Positions 26,966 through 34,812 of a stretch of 64,000 nucleotides of DNA are shown here, one piece after another; within the stretch, counting starts at the first letter, position 1, and each line of letters begins with the position of its first letter. Source of the DNA: Hyphomicrobiales bacterium (GTDB lineage Bacteria > Pseudomonadota > Alphaproteobacteria > Rhizobiales > Rhizobiaceae); assembly GCA_900473045.1 (NCBI GenBank), contig UCKS01000051.1:107573-171572 (forward strand), read 5' to 3'. The position numbers and the translations under genes were made by a program. The notes below the pieces were generated by a model, which saw only the letters and a program-made list of their open reading frames with translations, made no database searches and was not told the DNA's origin.

Positions 26966-27612
26966 GCGAGTTGATCCTCACCACCTTCGATTGGGTTCCC
27001 GAAATGCCGCGCGGCTTCGTGCGCGACATAAGGGTGCGTTGGGCGCTGGAAGAGGCAGGATTGGCCTATCGGGTCGAGAGCGTTCCATTTGGCGATCGGA
27101 CAGCCGAACATTTCACCCACCAACCGTTCGGTCAGGTGCCGTGGCTGACTGATGGAGACATCTCGATCTTCGAGAGTGGTGCGATCCTGCTTCATCTCGG
27201 CGAGCGGAGTGACGCGCTGATGCCTGCTGATCCGCGCGGTCGCAGTAAGGCTAAGGAATGGCTGTTCGCGGGTCTGAATTCTGTCGAGGCAGCGAGCCTG
27301 CCATGGTCCCTGTTTATCTTTTCCGGCAACACCGGCGACACGCCCGTATGGAAGCTATTTGACGGCTTCCTCCACCAGCACCGGCTTGCGCACCTGGAAC
27401 CAGTGCTGGCGGGACACGAATGGCTGGCCGGGAGCTTTTCCGTGGCCGACATCCTGATGGCGGATGTGCTGCGCCTCGTCGATCGGTTCGATGGGTTGGT
27501 GAAGTATCCCGCCTGTCGCGACTATGTCTCCCGCGCGACCGTCCGCCCATCCTTTAAAAAGGCATATGCAGACCAGATGGCTCACTTTACGGCGGCAGAC
27601 GCAACGCGATAA
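26962..27612 (+). CDS. Glutathione S-transferase family protein
   Basis: 216 aa. An N-terminal thioredoxin-like domain (~1-85) contains GQVPWLTDGDISIFESGAIL, where the cis-Pro and the E-S glutathione-contact pair are visible; the C-terminal helical domain includes HEWLAGSFSVADILMADVLR, the N-capping/hydrophobic-staple motif of GSTs. The N-terminal stretch TTFDWVPEMPRGFVRDIRVR is unusual in position of the catalytic residue, so the catalytic class is uncertain. Co-transcribed with ArsR and SRPBCC genes, it may detoxify a compound sensed or bound by them. Confidence 0.85.
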   Translation: MSELILTTFDWVPEMPRGFVRDIRVRWALEEAGLAYRVESVPFGDRTAEHFTHQPFGQVPWLTDGDISIFESGAILLHLGERSDALMPADPRGRSKAKEWLFAGLNSVEAASLPWSLFIFSGNTGDTPVWKLFDGFLHQHRLAHLEPVLAGHEWLAGSFSVADILMADVLRLVDRFDGLVKYPACRDYVSRATVRPSFKKAYADQMAHFTAADATR

Positions 27613-27960
27613 AATCCTTGACGCAGGCCATCATCTAAAACTTGCTTCATGTCTCAACTGCCGCGCGTTTCCGTGCCGTTCCGGCATACATCGCCACTCC
27701 CCACAACCAGCATCCGTCTCAAAAAATTCATCCCCGTTTATCCCCGCCCCAAGACCATGGCGTATGATGATCCTGTTTTCACCGCCGGAGTGTTTCGCGA
27801 GACGGTCGCGGGCAGGTGGGAACCGGCGCCCTGTATCGAGACCGTAACGTGCGGTCGAGATCAGGGTGATGCAGGCCGGGTGGTTCGGGAATGTTCCTCC
27901 TGTGCAGCGAGACAGTGCGTGCATTTGAAGGGGCCGGAAGCCCCGAAAAACGCCGAAGGC

Positions 27961-28013
27961 CACGCAAATGCGGAGCCACTTACTAAACTACCCCGAGGTT
28001 CCGCATTTGCGTG
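27961..28013. repeat. 14-bp perfect inverted repeat with 25-nt centre
   Basis: CACGCAAATGCGGA (27961-27974) is the exact reverse complement of TCCGCATTTGCGTG (28000-28013). No coding ORF explains it. It could be a repeat-element end pair or a long RNA hairpin. Confidence 0.75.
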
Positions 28014-28250
28014 CGCCCTCCAACTGATGAGATCAACCGCACCGGTTTTCCCGGGTGCGGACGCGTTCGCGTGTTCTTTGATATTTTAGCGAATCCTCAT
28101 TGAGGCTCATTGTTTGACCGCAACGGCCCCCTCACTCTCCGTCATGCTCGCCCTTGTGGCGGGCATCCAGCCACCGCGCGTCCGCGCCGTGAGAAAACTG
28201 ACCAACCGCAAGGAAAAGAATCCCCTAGCGCCGCAGACGTCGCGCGCTGA

Positions 28251-28271
28251 ATCCCGGAACACGTCCGGGAT
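28251..28271. repeat. Short palindrome ATCCCGGA-ACACG-TCCGGGAT
   Basis: 8-bp perfect arms with a 5-nt loop, within a stretch (about 28110-28330) whose wording (GTCATGC...GGGCATCCAGCC, then CCGGGATGACGGG) resembles the dispersed intergenic palindromes common in alphaproteobacterial genomes. Copies elsewhere cannot be checked within this window. Confidence 0.55.
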
Positions 28272-28326
28272 GACGGGGAAACTGGGAGCGTCACGCCAAA
28301 CAAAAACGTCCGGAAAATGCCACCGT

Positions 28327-29025
28327 CTACCGCAACCACCCCGCATAATCCGGCACCAGCAGATGCAGCGGCGCCTCGTCCTCGTCGATGCCGGAAAATC
28401 GCGTCACCGCCGGGTCCTCGAAGATATTGTCGGTATTGTCGTCGTTGACGGTCGAGACCTCGGCGACGAAGACATCGGCACCCTCGCCCCAGAAGGCGTG
28501 CCAGTCGCCGGGCATCAGCGTCACGCTTTCGCCGGGCAATAATTGCAGTTTGTGGCCGGGCGCCAGATCGCGCCAGATACCGTCGGTCGCCACCCGGGTG
28601 CCCTTAGCGCGGTCACATTGCCCACCGGTATCGCCGAACAGTTCGATCACCAGCGTGCCGCCGCCACGATTGATAATGTCCTCGGCCTTCAGGAGATGCC
28701 GGTGCATCGGCGTCACCTGGTCCTTGCGGGCGACCATCGCTTTTTCAGCGTAAAGCATGCCGCGCCCCCGTTGCAGATCGGCAAAGCGGCCATTGCGGAC
28801 GGTGAAAAGAAACAGTCCGGTCTTTTCGAAATCGCCAAGCCCGAAATCGGTGATGTCCCAGCCGAGCGATGCGCCGGTGATCCCGCCGATCTCGCTTTTG
28901 CGCGCCCGCATCTCGTCCGGCGACCAGCGCGAAAACGGTGGCAGGATAAAGCCGAACGAGTGCATGAAAGCTTCGCTCTCGCGCATGATCCGGTTGATGG
29001 CACTGCGTTTCATCGGAATGCTCAT
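28327..29025 (-). CDS. D-lyxose ketol-isomerase family cupin protein
   Basis: 232 aa. It matches the D-lyxose/D-mannose-type sugar isomerase family: MKRSAINRIMRESEAFMHSF, FGFILPPFSRWSPDEM, the cupin metal ligands in VTPMHRHLLKAEDIINRGGG with the downstream Glu of TLVIELFG, and MPGDWHAFWGEG. Family enzymes use Mn2+ to interconvert D-lyxose/D-xylulose or D-mannose/D-fructose. GAGGAG precedes the ATG at 29025. It is the third gene of a GntR-SDR-isomerase operon beside uxuA, so the physiological substrate may be a related sugar or sugar acid. Confidence 0.82.
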   Translation of the reverse strand: MSIPMKRSAINRIMRESEAFMHSFGFILPPFSRWSPDEMRARKSEIGGITGASLGWDITDFGLGDFEKTGLFLFTVRNGRFADLQRGRGMLYAEKAMVARKDQVTPMHRHLLKAEDIINRGGGTLVIELFGDTGGQCDRAKGTRVATDGIWRDLAPGHKLQLLPGESVTLMPGDWHAFWGEGADVFVAEVSTVNDDNTDNIFEDPAVTRFSGIDEDEAPLHLLVPDYAGWLR

Positions 29026-29034
29026 GGTTTCTCC

Positions 29035-29820
29035 TCAGCGAACGCCGATACCGGCCGTCAGGCCGCCATCGATCCGGTGATCCGATCCTGTGATAAAGCC
29101 GGCCTTGTCCGACGCGAGGAATGCGGCCAGTACGGCGACTTCCTCCGGTTCCCCGATCCGCCCCAGCGGATGCGCCGCGCCGAAGCGCTGGAACACCGCG
29201 TCGATATCGGCATCGTCGCCCTCGAATGTCCGCGCCGCCAGCTCGAGGATCGGCGTACGCACCGAGCCCGGACTGATCGACACGACCCGGATGCGATCGG
29301 CGGCAAAATCCAGCGCCATCGCTCGCGTCAAGGCATGGATCGCCCCCTTGGAGGCGACATAGGCGGAAACGCCGCTCTGGCAGGCGTGGCCCTGCACGCT
29401 CGATAGATTGACGATAACACCGCCGCCGCGCCTGCGCATCTCCGGCACGCCGAATTCCGCCGTCAGGTGGATCGAGCCGACATTGACCGCCATGCAGCGC
29501 ATGAAAGTCTCGAACGGCGTCGTTTCTGCGGTGCCGTAGGGGTGGACGGCGGCGGAATTGACGATGATGTCGATACCGCCAAACGAAGCCACGGCTGCCG
29601 CCATGGCCCGCTGAACATCGGCGGTGACCGAGACATCGGCATGAAAGACGGTGAGTGCGAGGCCCTCCGCAGCCGCCAACGCTTCTAGCTCGGCATTGGC
29701 TGCCCGATCGATCCCGAGCGAGGCAACAGACGCTCCCTGCCGGGCCAGATGCAGGGCAACAGCCCGGCCGATGCCGGTCGTCCCGGTGACGACAGCGATC
29801 TTTCCGTCAAATTCACGCAT
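29035..29820 (-). CDS. Short-chain dehydrogenase/reductase (SDR)
   Basis: 261 aa. NAD(P)-binding VVTGTTGIGRAVALHLARQG, structural NSAAVHPYG (NAG-like), catalytic Ser in NLSSVQG, Y-x-x-x-K in SAYVASKGAIHAL, and SPGSVRTPI. The ATG at 29820 has GGGAG upstream and overlaps the end of the GntR gene by 8 bases. Beside mannonate dehydratase and a sugar isomerase it may be the hexuronate/hexonate oxidoreductase step (for example fructuronate to mannonate), which is inference only. Confidence 0.87.
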   Translation of the reverse strand: MREFDGKIAVVTGTTGIGRAVALHLARQGASVASLGIDRAANAELEALAAAEGLALTVFHADVSVTADVQRAMAAAVASFGGIDIIVNSAAVHPYGTAETTPFETFMRCMAVNVGSIHLTAEFGVPEMRRRGGGVIVNLSSVQGHACQSGVSAYVASKGAIHALTRAMALDFAADRIRVVSISPGSVRTPILELAARTFEGDDADIDAVFQRFGAAHPLGRIGEPEEVAVLAAFLASDKAGFITGSDHRIDGGLTAGIGVR

Positions 29821-30553
29821 CGCGCGTCTCCCGTCCCTTTGCGCTTTCCGCCGTCTGCCTGCCGCGCGAACCGTCAGCCGCCGGAATGAATTCCAGCCCC
29901 GCATCGAGATGCCGGTCCATATGATAGGCAAACCCGATCCGGTCGCGCTCCCGCAGCGCCTTGACGATATCGGCATGTTCGGCGGCAACGCTCTCCCGCA
30001 CCAGCCGCTGCGATTTGCCCGCCAGCATCAGCCGCCCGATCACCGGCTTCAGCATGCCGTAGGTTTCCGATAGCATCCGGTTTCCAGCCGCATCCACCAT
30101 CAGCTTGTGGAACTGATAATCGAGTTCGGACGCCTCTTCCGGCGATCCAGCCTGCCGGATGCGCGCGTTGAGCACGTCCATTCCGATTAGAGTCTCCTCG
30201 GTAATCCGGGTCGAGAGCAGATCGAACAGGCTCATCTCGGTCAGCCGCCGGTAGCCCTGGATATCACGGAAGGCATCGACGGAAATGTCCATGGCGAAGG
30301 AGAACAGGTCGCGCATTGCCGATTGATGCTGGTCGGTCAGGACGGCGCCGACCTTCTGGCGGGATTCGGCGACACCATAAGCCTTCAGCGTCCGGAACGC
30401 CTCGCGAACGGTGTTGCGGCTGGCATCGAACATGACGGCAAGCTCTGCTTCACTCGGCAGAACGTCGCCGACCGTCAGACCGCGTTCGCGGATCAGGCCG
30501 CGGATGTGATCCACCATTCCATCAACGGCGGAAGCCCGCGCGCCGTCCTCCAT
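29813..30553 (-). CDS. GntR-family regulator, FadR/FCD subfamily
   Basis: 246 aa. A winged HTH is at ~10-75 (VDHIRGLIRERGLTVGDVLP, SEAELAVMFDASRNTVREAF), and an all-helical FCD effector domain follows, with Asp/His metal ligands in LDYQFHKLMVDAAGNRM and AAEHADIVKALRERD. The ATG at 30553 has GGAGGAG upstream; the longer frame to 30628 has no site. It is divergent from uxuA, and two similar candidate operators lie between them. It probably represses both transcription units until a sugar-acid inducer is present. Confidence 0.87.
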   Translation of the reverse strand: MEDGARASAVDGMVDHIRGLIRERGLTVGDVLPSEAELAVMFDASRNTVREAFRTLKAYGVAESRQKVGAVLTDQHQSAMRDLFSFAMDISVDAFRDIQGYRRLTEMSLFDLLSTRITEETLIGMDVLNARIRQAGSPEEASELDYQFHKLMVDAAGNRMLSETYGMLKPVIGRLMLAGKSQRLVRESVAAEHADIVKALRERDRIGFAYHMDRHLDAGLEFIPAADGSRGRQTAESAKGRETRDA

Positions 30554-30593
30554 GCCATTCTCCTCCGGTCCATTCCCTTGTCTGAAACCATCA

Positions 30594-30606
30594 TATGTCC
30601 GACATA
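30594..30606. promoter_or_regulatory. Candidate GntR operator 1
   Basis: TATGTC-C-GACATA is a perfect 6+1+6 palindrome in the GntR-uxuA divergent promoter region, of the TGTnnnACA type bound by FadR-subgroup GntR proteins. Confidence 0.55.
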
Positions 30607-30656
30607 ATATCCGTATCAACTCTTCCATATTGATTTTCTGGGAATTACTGCATTAA

Positions 30657-30667
30657 TTGTCCAACAT
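30657..30667. promoter_or_regulatory. Candidate GntR operator 2
   Basis: TTGTCCAACAT resembles ATGTCCGACAT of operator 1 (9 of 11 positions identical). It lies 62 bp away, close to six helical turns, and 21 bp before the uxuA ATG. Confidence 0.5.
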
Positions 30668-30688
30668 TATAACGTGGAGATGAGGACT

Positions 30689-31864
30689 ATGATCGAGAGT
30701 TGGCGCTGGTTTGGACCGCAGGACCCGGTCACTCTTTCGGACGCGCGACAAGCCGGCGCCCATGGTGTCGTTACCGCGCTCCATCATATCTATGATGGCC
30801 GCATCTGGACTCCCAACGACATCGCCGAGCGCATGGCATTGGTTAAAAAGGCCGGGATGACCTGGACCGTCTGCGAATCCATTCCCGTCAACTCGGCGAT
30901 CAAGCGGCGCGATGGCGAATGGCGGCGCATTCTCGATGCCTGGAAACAGAGCCTTGCCAATCTCGGCAAGGGCGGCGTGCCCGTGGTCTGCTACAATTTC
31001 ATGCCGGTGGTCGACTGGACTCGCACCAACCTGATGTACCCGACCGAGGCTGGCGGCTTTGCACTGCGGTTCGACATGATCGATTTCGTCGCCTACGACG
31101 TCTTCGTGCTGAAGCGCCGCGCCGCCGAAGACAGCTACGCGCCCGATGTCATCGAAGCTGCACGCCAGCGCCTGGCGCAAAAAAGCGACGACGAAATCCT
31201 CACCCTGGAAAGGAACATCATTGCCGGTCTGCCCGGCGGCGAAGACAGCCATACGCGTGAAAAGATCCGCGCCGAGATCGCCACGTTCGACGCGGTCTCC
31301 TCTGACGATATGCGCGCCAACCTGATCGACTTCCTCAAGGAAGTGGTGCCGGTCGCGGCCCAAAACGGCGTCCGGCTCGCCATCCACCCCGACGATCCGC
31401 CGTTCTCACTGTTCGGCCTGCCCCGCGTCGTTTCCACAACGGACGACATTCAAACCATCCTCGATGCAGTCAATGAGCCGGCAAACGGTATCACCCTTTG
31501 CGCCGGCTCTTACGGCTCGCGCACCGGCAATGATGTTGTCGCAATGGCAAAACGCTTCGCCGACCGCATCCATTTCACCCATCTGCGCAATGTTACCAAG
31601 GAACCGGACGGCTCGTTCATCGAGTCCGAGCATCTGGCCGGTGACGTCAACATGGTGTCACTGATCTCGGTCCTGCGCACCGAAGAACGGCGCCGCGAGA
31701 CCGCAGGCCGTGCCGACAGCGTCATCCCGATGCGCCCCGACCATGGCCACCTGTTGATCGACGACCAGAAAAAGACGGTCAATCCCGGCTATTCCTGCAT
31801 CGGCCGCCTCAAGGGCCTCGCCGAACTGCGCGGCGTTATTGCTGCCGTCGATCAACTGACCTAA
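30689..31864 (+). CDS. uxuA: D-mannonate dehydratase
   Basis: 391 aa. UxuA converts D-mannonate to 2-keto-3-deoxygluconate in glucuronate catabolism. Recognisable segments: ESWRWFGPQDPVTLSDARQA, GVVTALHHIYDGRIWT, VVCYNFMPVVDWTRTNL, RLAIHPDDPPFSLFGLPRVV, TLCAGSYGSRTGND, IHFTHLRNV and MRPDHGHLLIDDQ, which carry the family His/Asp/Cys metal and catalytic residues. The ATG at 30689 has GAGG 8 nt upstream; a GTG at 30674 is in frame. It is divergently controlled with the GntR-SDR-isomerase operon. Confidence 0.93.
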   Translation: MIESWRWFGPQDPVTLSDARQAGAHGVVTALHHIYDGRIWTPNDIAERMALVKKAGMTWTVCESIPVNSAIKRRDGEWRRILDAWKQSLANLGKGGVPVVCYNFMPVVDWTRTNLMYPTEAGGFALRFDMIDFVAYDVFVLKRRAAEDSYAPDVIEAARQRLAQKSDDEILTLERNIIAGLPGGEDSHTREKIRAEIATFDAVSSDDMRANLIDFLKEVVPVAAQNGVRLAIHPDDPPFSLFGLPRVVSTTDDIQTILDAVNEPANGITLCAGSYGSRTGNDVVAMAKRFADRIHFTHLRNVTKEPDGSFIESEHLAGDVNMVSLISVLRTEERRRETAGRADSVIPMRPDHGHLLIDDQKKTVNPGYSCIGRLKGLAELRGVIAAVDQLT

Positions 31865-31870
31865 ATGAGA

Positions 31871-31897
31871 GAAAAGGCGCGAGGTCAGCTTCGCGCC
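31871..31897 (-). terminator. Terminator of the osmoprotectant ABC operon
   Basis: On the minus strand GGCGCGA (31897-31891) pairs with TCGCGCC (31882-31876) and is followed by TTTT. The stop codon of the permease gene lies inside the loop. Confidence 0.65.
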
Positions 31898-32637
31898 GCC
31901 AGCCCCGCTCGCCGCGCCATGACGCGCTCAATCGCCGAAAAACCGTCGTAGATCAGCACAGCCAGGGCGCCGACGATCAGCCCGCCTTGCAGAACGAAGG
32001 CAATATTGTTGGATTGCAGCCCGGCGATGATGACCTCGCCAAGGGTCTTTGCCGCGACCGTCGAGCCGATCGTCGCCGTGGCAAGGCTGATCACCACCGA
32101 TAGCCGGATACCGGCCAGGATCACCGGCATGGCCAGCGGTAATTCCACTTTGAAAAGACGCTGGCGATCCGTCATGCCGGAACCGCGCGCCGCTTCCATC
32201 ACCGAGGGCGGCAAGGTCGTCAGTCCCGTCAGCGTATTCTCGAAAATCGGCAGCAGGCCATAGAGAAACAGCGCCACCAGCGTCGGCTTCTCGCCAAATC
32301 CGAGGATTGGCACAGCCAGTGCCAGCACGGCGACCGGCGGAAATGTCTGCCCGACATTGACCAGGCTGCGTGATAGCGGCAGGAACTCCGCCCCGAAGGA
32401 CCGCGTCACAAGGATGGCCAGCGTTACTGCCACAATGATGGCACCGGTCGTGGCAATGGCGACGGTGCGCAGATGCAGCAACGTCAGCGTCAGCAGGCTG
32501 CCCTGATTGTAGATTGCCGGCGCATTGTCCTGCACCAGCGGTTTCAAGAGCGGATCGAACCAACTGGGTGACACCAGAAAGGCAATTAGGACGACCAGCA
32601 GCGCCGCGCGCAGAAGATGCGGGATCCATGCCCTCAT
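31885..32637 (-). CDS. ABC transporter permease, osmoprotectant type (YehW/OpuCB-like)
   Basis: 250-aa membrane protein with about six helices. Typical: LLTLTLLHLRTVAIATTGAI, VNVGQTFPPVAVLALAVPIL, TLVALFLYGLLPIFENTLTG, then EAARGSGMTDRQRLFKVELP, the EAA loop, and GLQSNNIAFVLQGG. The family pairs with a second permease, an ATPase and an OsmF-like binding protein to import glycine betaine, choline or related solutes, though Yeh systems have low-affinity or unclear substrates. Its start overlaps the ATPase stop by 4 bases (32634-32637). Confidence 0.88.
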   Translation of the reverse strand: MRAWIPHLLRAALLVVLIAFLVSPSWFDPLLKPLVQDNAPAIYNQGSLLTLTLLHLRTVAIATTGAIIVAVTLAILVTRSFGAEFLPLSRSLVNVGQTFPPVAVLALAVPILGFGEKPTLVALFLYGLLPIFENTLTGLTTLPPSVMEAARGSGMTDRQRLFKVELPLAMPVILAGIRLSVVISLATATIGSTVAAKTLGEVIIAGLQSNNIAFVLQGGLIVGALAVLIYDGFSAIERVMARRAGLAARS

Positions 32638-33572
32638 TGCGGTTTTGCTGCCCGTCTGGTCAGCCCCTCCAGGGTGACCCTGCCAAGGATCGTCCCATCA
32701 GTGGCGGCGACCGGCAATGCGGCCCGCCCGCTCCAGAGCAATTCCGAAAGCGCATCGCGCTGGCTGACCGTTTCCGCCAATGGCTGTCCCTCCGCCGGTC
32801 CTGGCTCGACGGCATCGCCTGCGGTCTCGATCGACAACAGCCGGAACGGCCGCTCGCTGGTGCCGATCAGCGTCTGGACGAACGCCGTCGCAGGGTCTTT
32901 CACCAGTTCGGCGGGCCTGCCGTATTGGACAAGCGCGCCCTTGTCCATGACGGCAATCTTGTGGGCGAGGTGAAACGCCTCGTCCATGTCATGCGTCACC
33001 AGCACGATCGTCGTGCCCAGCAGCCTCTGGATGGCCAGCAGATCGGCCTGCGCCTTCGCCCGGATGATGGGGTCGAGCGCACCGAACGGCTCATCCATCA
33101 ACAGCACGTTCGGTTCGGCCGCCAAGGCCCGCGCCACGCCGACACGCTGCTGTTGACCGCCGGAAAGCTCGTGCGGAAACCGGTTTGCGAATGCGGCCGG
33201 ATCCAGCTGGAACAGCGTCAAAAGCTCCGTGACCTTGGCGTCGATCCGCGCCTTGTTCCAGCCGAGCAGCACCGGCACCGTGGCGATGTTCTGCGCGACG
33301 GTGCGATGCGGAAACAGTCCGTGCCCCTGGATGGCGTAGCCGATCCGGCGTCGCAGTTCGAAACCCGGCATCGAGCGGTTGTCGTCGCCATCGAGGCGGA
33401 TGGCACCAGCCGTCGGCTCGACCAGCCGGTTGATCATCCGCAGCAGCGTTGTCTTTCCGGAGCCGGAGGTGCCGACAATGACCGTCACCGTGCGCGGCTC
33501 GATCGTCATCGACACATTGTTGACGACCGTTATGCCGTCATAGCGTTTGGTGATCCCGTCGATTTCGATCAT
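32634..33572 (-). CDS. ABC transporter ATP-binding protein, osmoprotectant type (YehX/OpuCA-like)
   Basis: 312 aa. Walker A VGTSGSGKTTLLRMINRL, Q-loop AIQGHGLFPHRTVAQNIATV, signature LSGGQQQRVGVARAL, Walker B VLLMDEPFGALDP and H-loop VTHDMDEAF. After residue ~240 a short C-terminal region with a CBS-like stretch (LPVAATDGTILGRVTLEGL) replaces the full tandem CBS of OpuCA, so ionic-strength sensing may be reduced or different. It overlaps both neighbours by 4 bases. Confidence 0.9.
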   Translation of the reverse strand: MIEIDGITKRYDGITVVNNVSMTIEPRTVTVIVGTSGSGKTTLLRMINRLVEPTAGAIRLDGDDNRSMPGFELRRRIGYAIQGHGLFPHRTVAQNIATVPVLLGWNKARIDAKVTELLTLFQLDPAAFANRFPHELSGGQQQRVGVARALAAEPNVLLMDEPFGALDPIIRAKAQADLLAIQRLLGTTIVLVTHDMDEAFHLAHKIAVMDKGALVQYGRPAELVKDPATAFVQTLIGTSERPFRLLSIETAGDAVEPGPAEGQPLAETVSQRDALSELLWSGRAALPVAATDGTILGRVTLEGLTRRAAKPQ

Positions 33573-34735
33573 GCGGTCCTGCCTCGTTCGCGCTGAGGAG
33601 CGTTCATTTCAATAAGCGCGTCGAGCACGATCGCGGCGGCGAAGGCAAGCACGACCGTCGGCACGGCACCGAGAAGCACCAGGTCCATCGCCGTCTGGCC
33701 GATACCCTGAAACACGAACACGCCGAAACCGCCGCCGCCGATCAGCGCGGCAATCGTCGCAAGCCCGATATTCTGCACCAGCACGATGCGAATGCCGGTC
33801 AGAATGACCGGCATTGCCAGTGGAAACTCGATCCCGAACAGCCGCTGCCGATCCGTCATGCCGATGCCCCGGGCAGCCTCGTTGGCCTCGCGCGGCACGC
33901 CTGCAAGCCCAACGACGGTGTTGGCGACCACCGGCAGCAGCGAATAGAGAAACAGGGCGACGAAGGCGGGGGCGGCACCGATACCGCGAATGCCGATGGC
34001 GGCGGCCCCCGGCACATTGACGGCGATCCAGCCAAGCGGTGCGATGAGAATGCCGAACAGCGCAATGGACGGGATCGTCTGGATCAGGTTCAGCGTGTTG
34101 AGCACGCCGGCCCGCAACGGCGCCACCCGGTGACAGAGAATGCCGAGCGGCAGCCCGACCAGAACCGCGGCAAATAGCGACCCGAGCGCCAGGGTCACAT
34201 GCCGTCCGGCCTCCAGCCAGAAGACATCGGCGCGGCCCGAATATTCCTTGAGAATCGATAACCCATCCCACAGGCCCGACGTCAGGACCACGGCGGCCCC
34301 ACCCAGCGTCATCACCAGAAGCAGAAGCCTGACCAGCGGCAAAGGCCGCATCCGCGTGATCGAATCAGCGGCCAGCAGGGCAAAGGAAAACAACAGGATC
34401 CAGAATCCGGAAGCCGGAGAAACCCGGGCGTAGCTGTTGGCTGGCGGCGTCAGGAACGTCGCGGCCATACCGATGAACACTGCAATCGCGGCGAGACCTG
34501 CCGCAGCGGCAAACAGCCTCAGACGCGTCGGCGTCTTGAGAAGAACGACCAGTGCCACGCCGGCCATCAGCGCCAGAAGCAGCATACCTGCGCCAGCGGG
34601 CAAGGCCTGGAGAATGCCTTTGGCGTCGCCCGGCACGATGCGGTTGGCACGAAAGGTCGCAAACGGCGCGGCCAGCACCGCGTAAGCGATCAACAGCGCA
34701 ATGACTACGCCGAGCTTGTCGAAGCGAATGCTCAA
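33569..34735 (-). CDS. ABC transporter permease, osmoprotectant type (YehY-like, long form)
   Basis: About 388 aa. An extra N-terminal membrane region of ~4 helices (LGVVIALLIAYAVLAAPFAT; AGMLLLALMAGVALVVLLKT; and so on) precedes the conserved permease core, in which LNTLNLIQTIPSIALFGILI and EAARGIGMTDRQRLFGIEFP (EAA loop) are seen. The frame is open to a GTG at 34792, but a strong hairpin at 34758-34785 lies there, so the TTG at 34735 is a more likely start. It is the second gene of the operon after the binding protein. Confidence 0.82.
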   Translation of the reverse strand: MSIRFDKLGVVIALLIAYAVLAAPFATFRANRIVPGDAKGILQALPAGAGMLLLALMAGVALVVLLKTPTRLRLFAAAAGLAAIAVFIGMAATFLTPPANSYARVSPASGFWILLFSFALLAADSITRMRPLPLVRLLLLVMTLGGAAVVLTSGLWDGLSILKEYSGRADVFWLEAGRHVTLALGSLFAAVLVGLPLGILCHRVAPLRAGVLNTLNLIQTIPSIALFGILIAPLGWIAVNVPGAAAIGIRGIGAAPAFVALFLYSLLPVVANTVVGLAGVPREANEAARGIGMTDRQRLFGIEFPLAMPVILTGIRIVLVQNIGLATIAALIGGGGFGVFVFQGIGQTAMDLVLLGAVPTVVLAFAAAIVLDALIEMNAPQRERGRTA

Positions 34736-34757
34736 ACTGCCATCCCCATCCCATTCA

Positions 34758-34785
34758 GGCCGGCTCCCTTTTTGGGGACCCGGCC
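34758..34785 (-). other. Intercistronic hairpin after the binding-protein gene
   Basis: GGCCGG-x-TCCC pairs with GGGA-x-CCGGCC (34758-34768 with 34775-34785, one internal mismatch) around a 6-nt loop. It lies 28 bp downstream of the binding-protein stop and probably stabilises that mRNA or attenuates read-through. Confidence 0.65.
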
Positions 34786-34812
34786 GTTTCACGGCAGCCT
34801 ATTCCAAACGGC

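Larger units (their letters stand above)
27613..28326. other. Gene-free region of ~700 bp
   Basis: Between the GST and lyxose-isomerase-like genes no ORF shows a ribosome-binding site or recognisable protein. The stretch holds two clear inverted repeats (27961-28013 and 28251-28271) and a small GGGGC-CGGAA-GCCCC hairpin near 27930-27945. It looks like interspersed repeat or structured RNA sequence rather than coding DNA. Confidence 0.5.

Noticed and set aside
27860..27960. Possible housekeeping RNA (SRP, 6S or riboswitch)
   Set aside because: Core sequences of these RNAs were looked for and not found; only small generic hairpins are present.
27649..28089. 146-codon open frame in the gene-free island
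   Set aside because: No ribosome-binding site, no family resemblance, and it crosses the perfect inverted repeat at 27961-28013.
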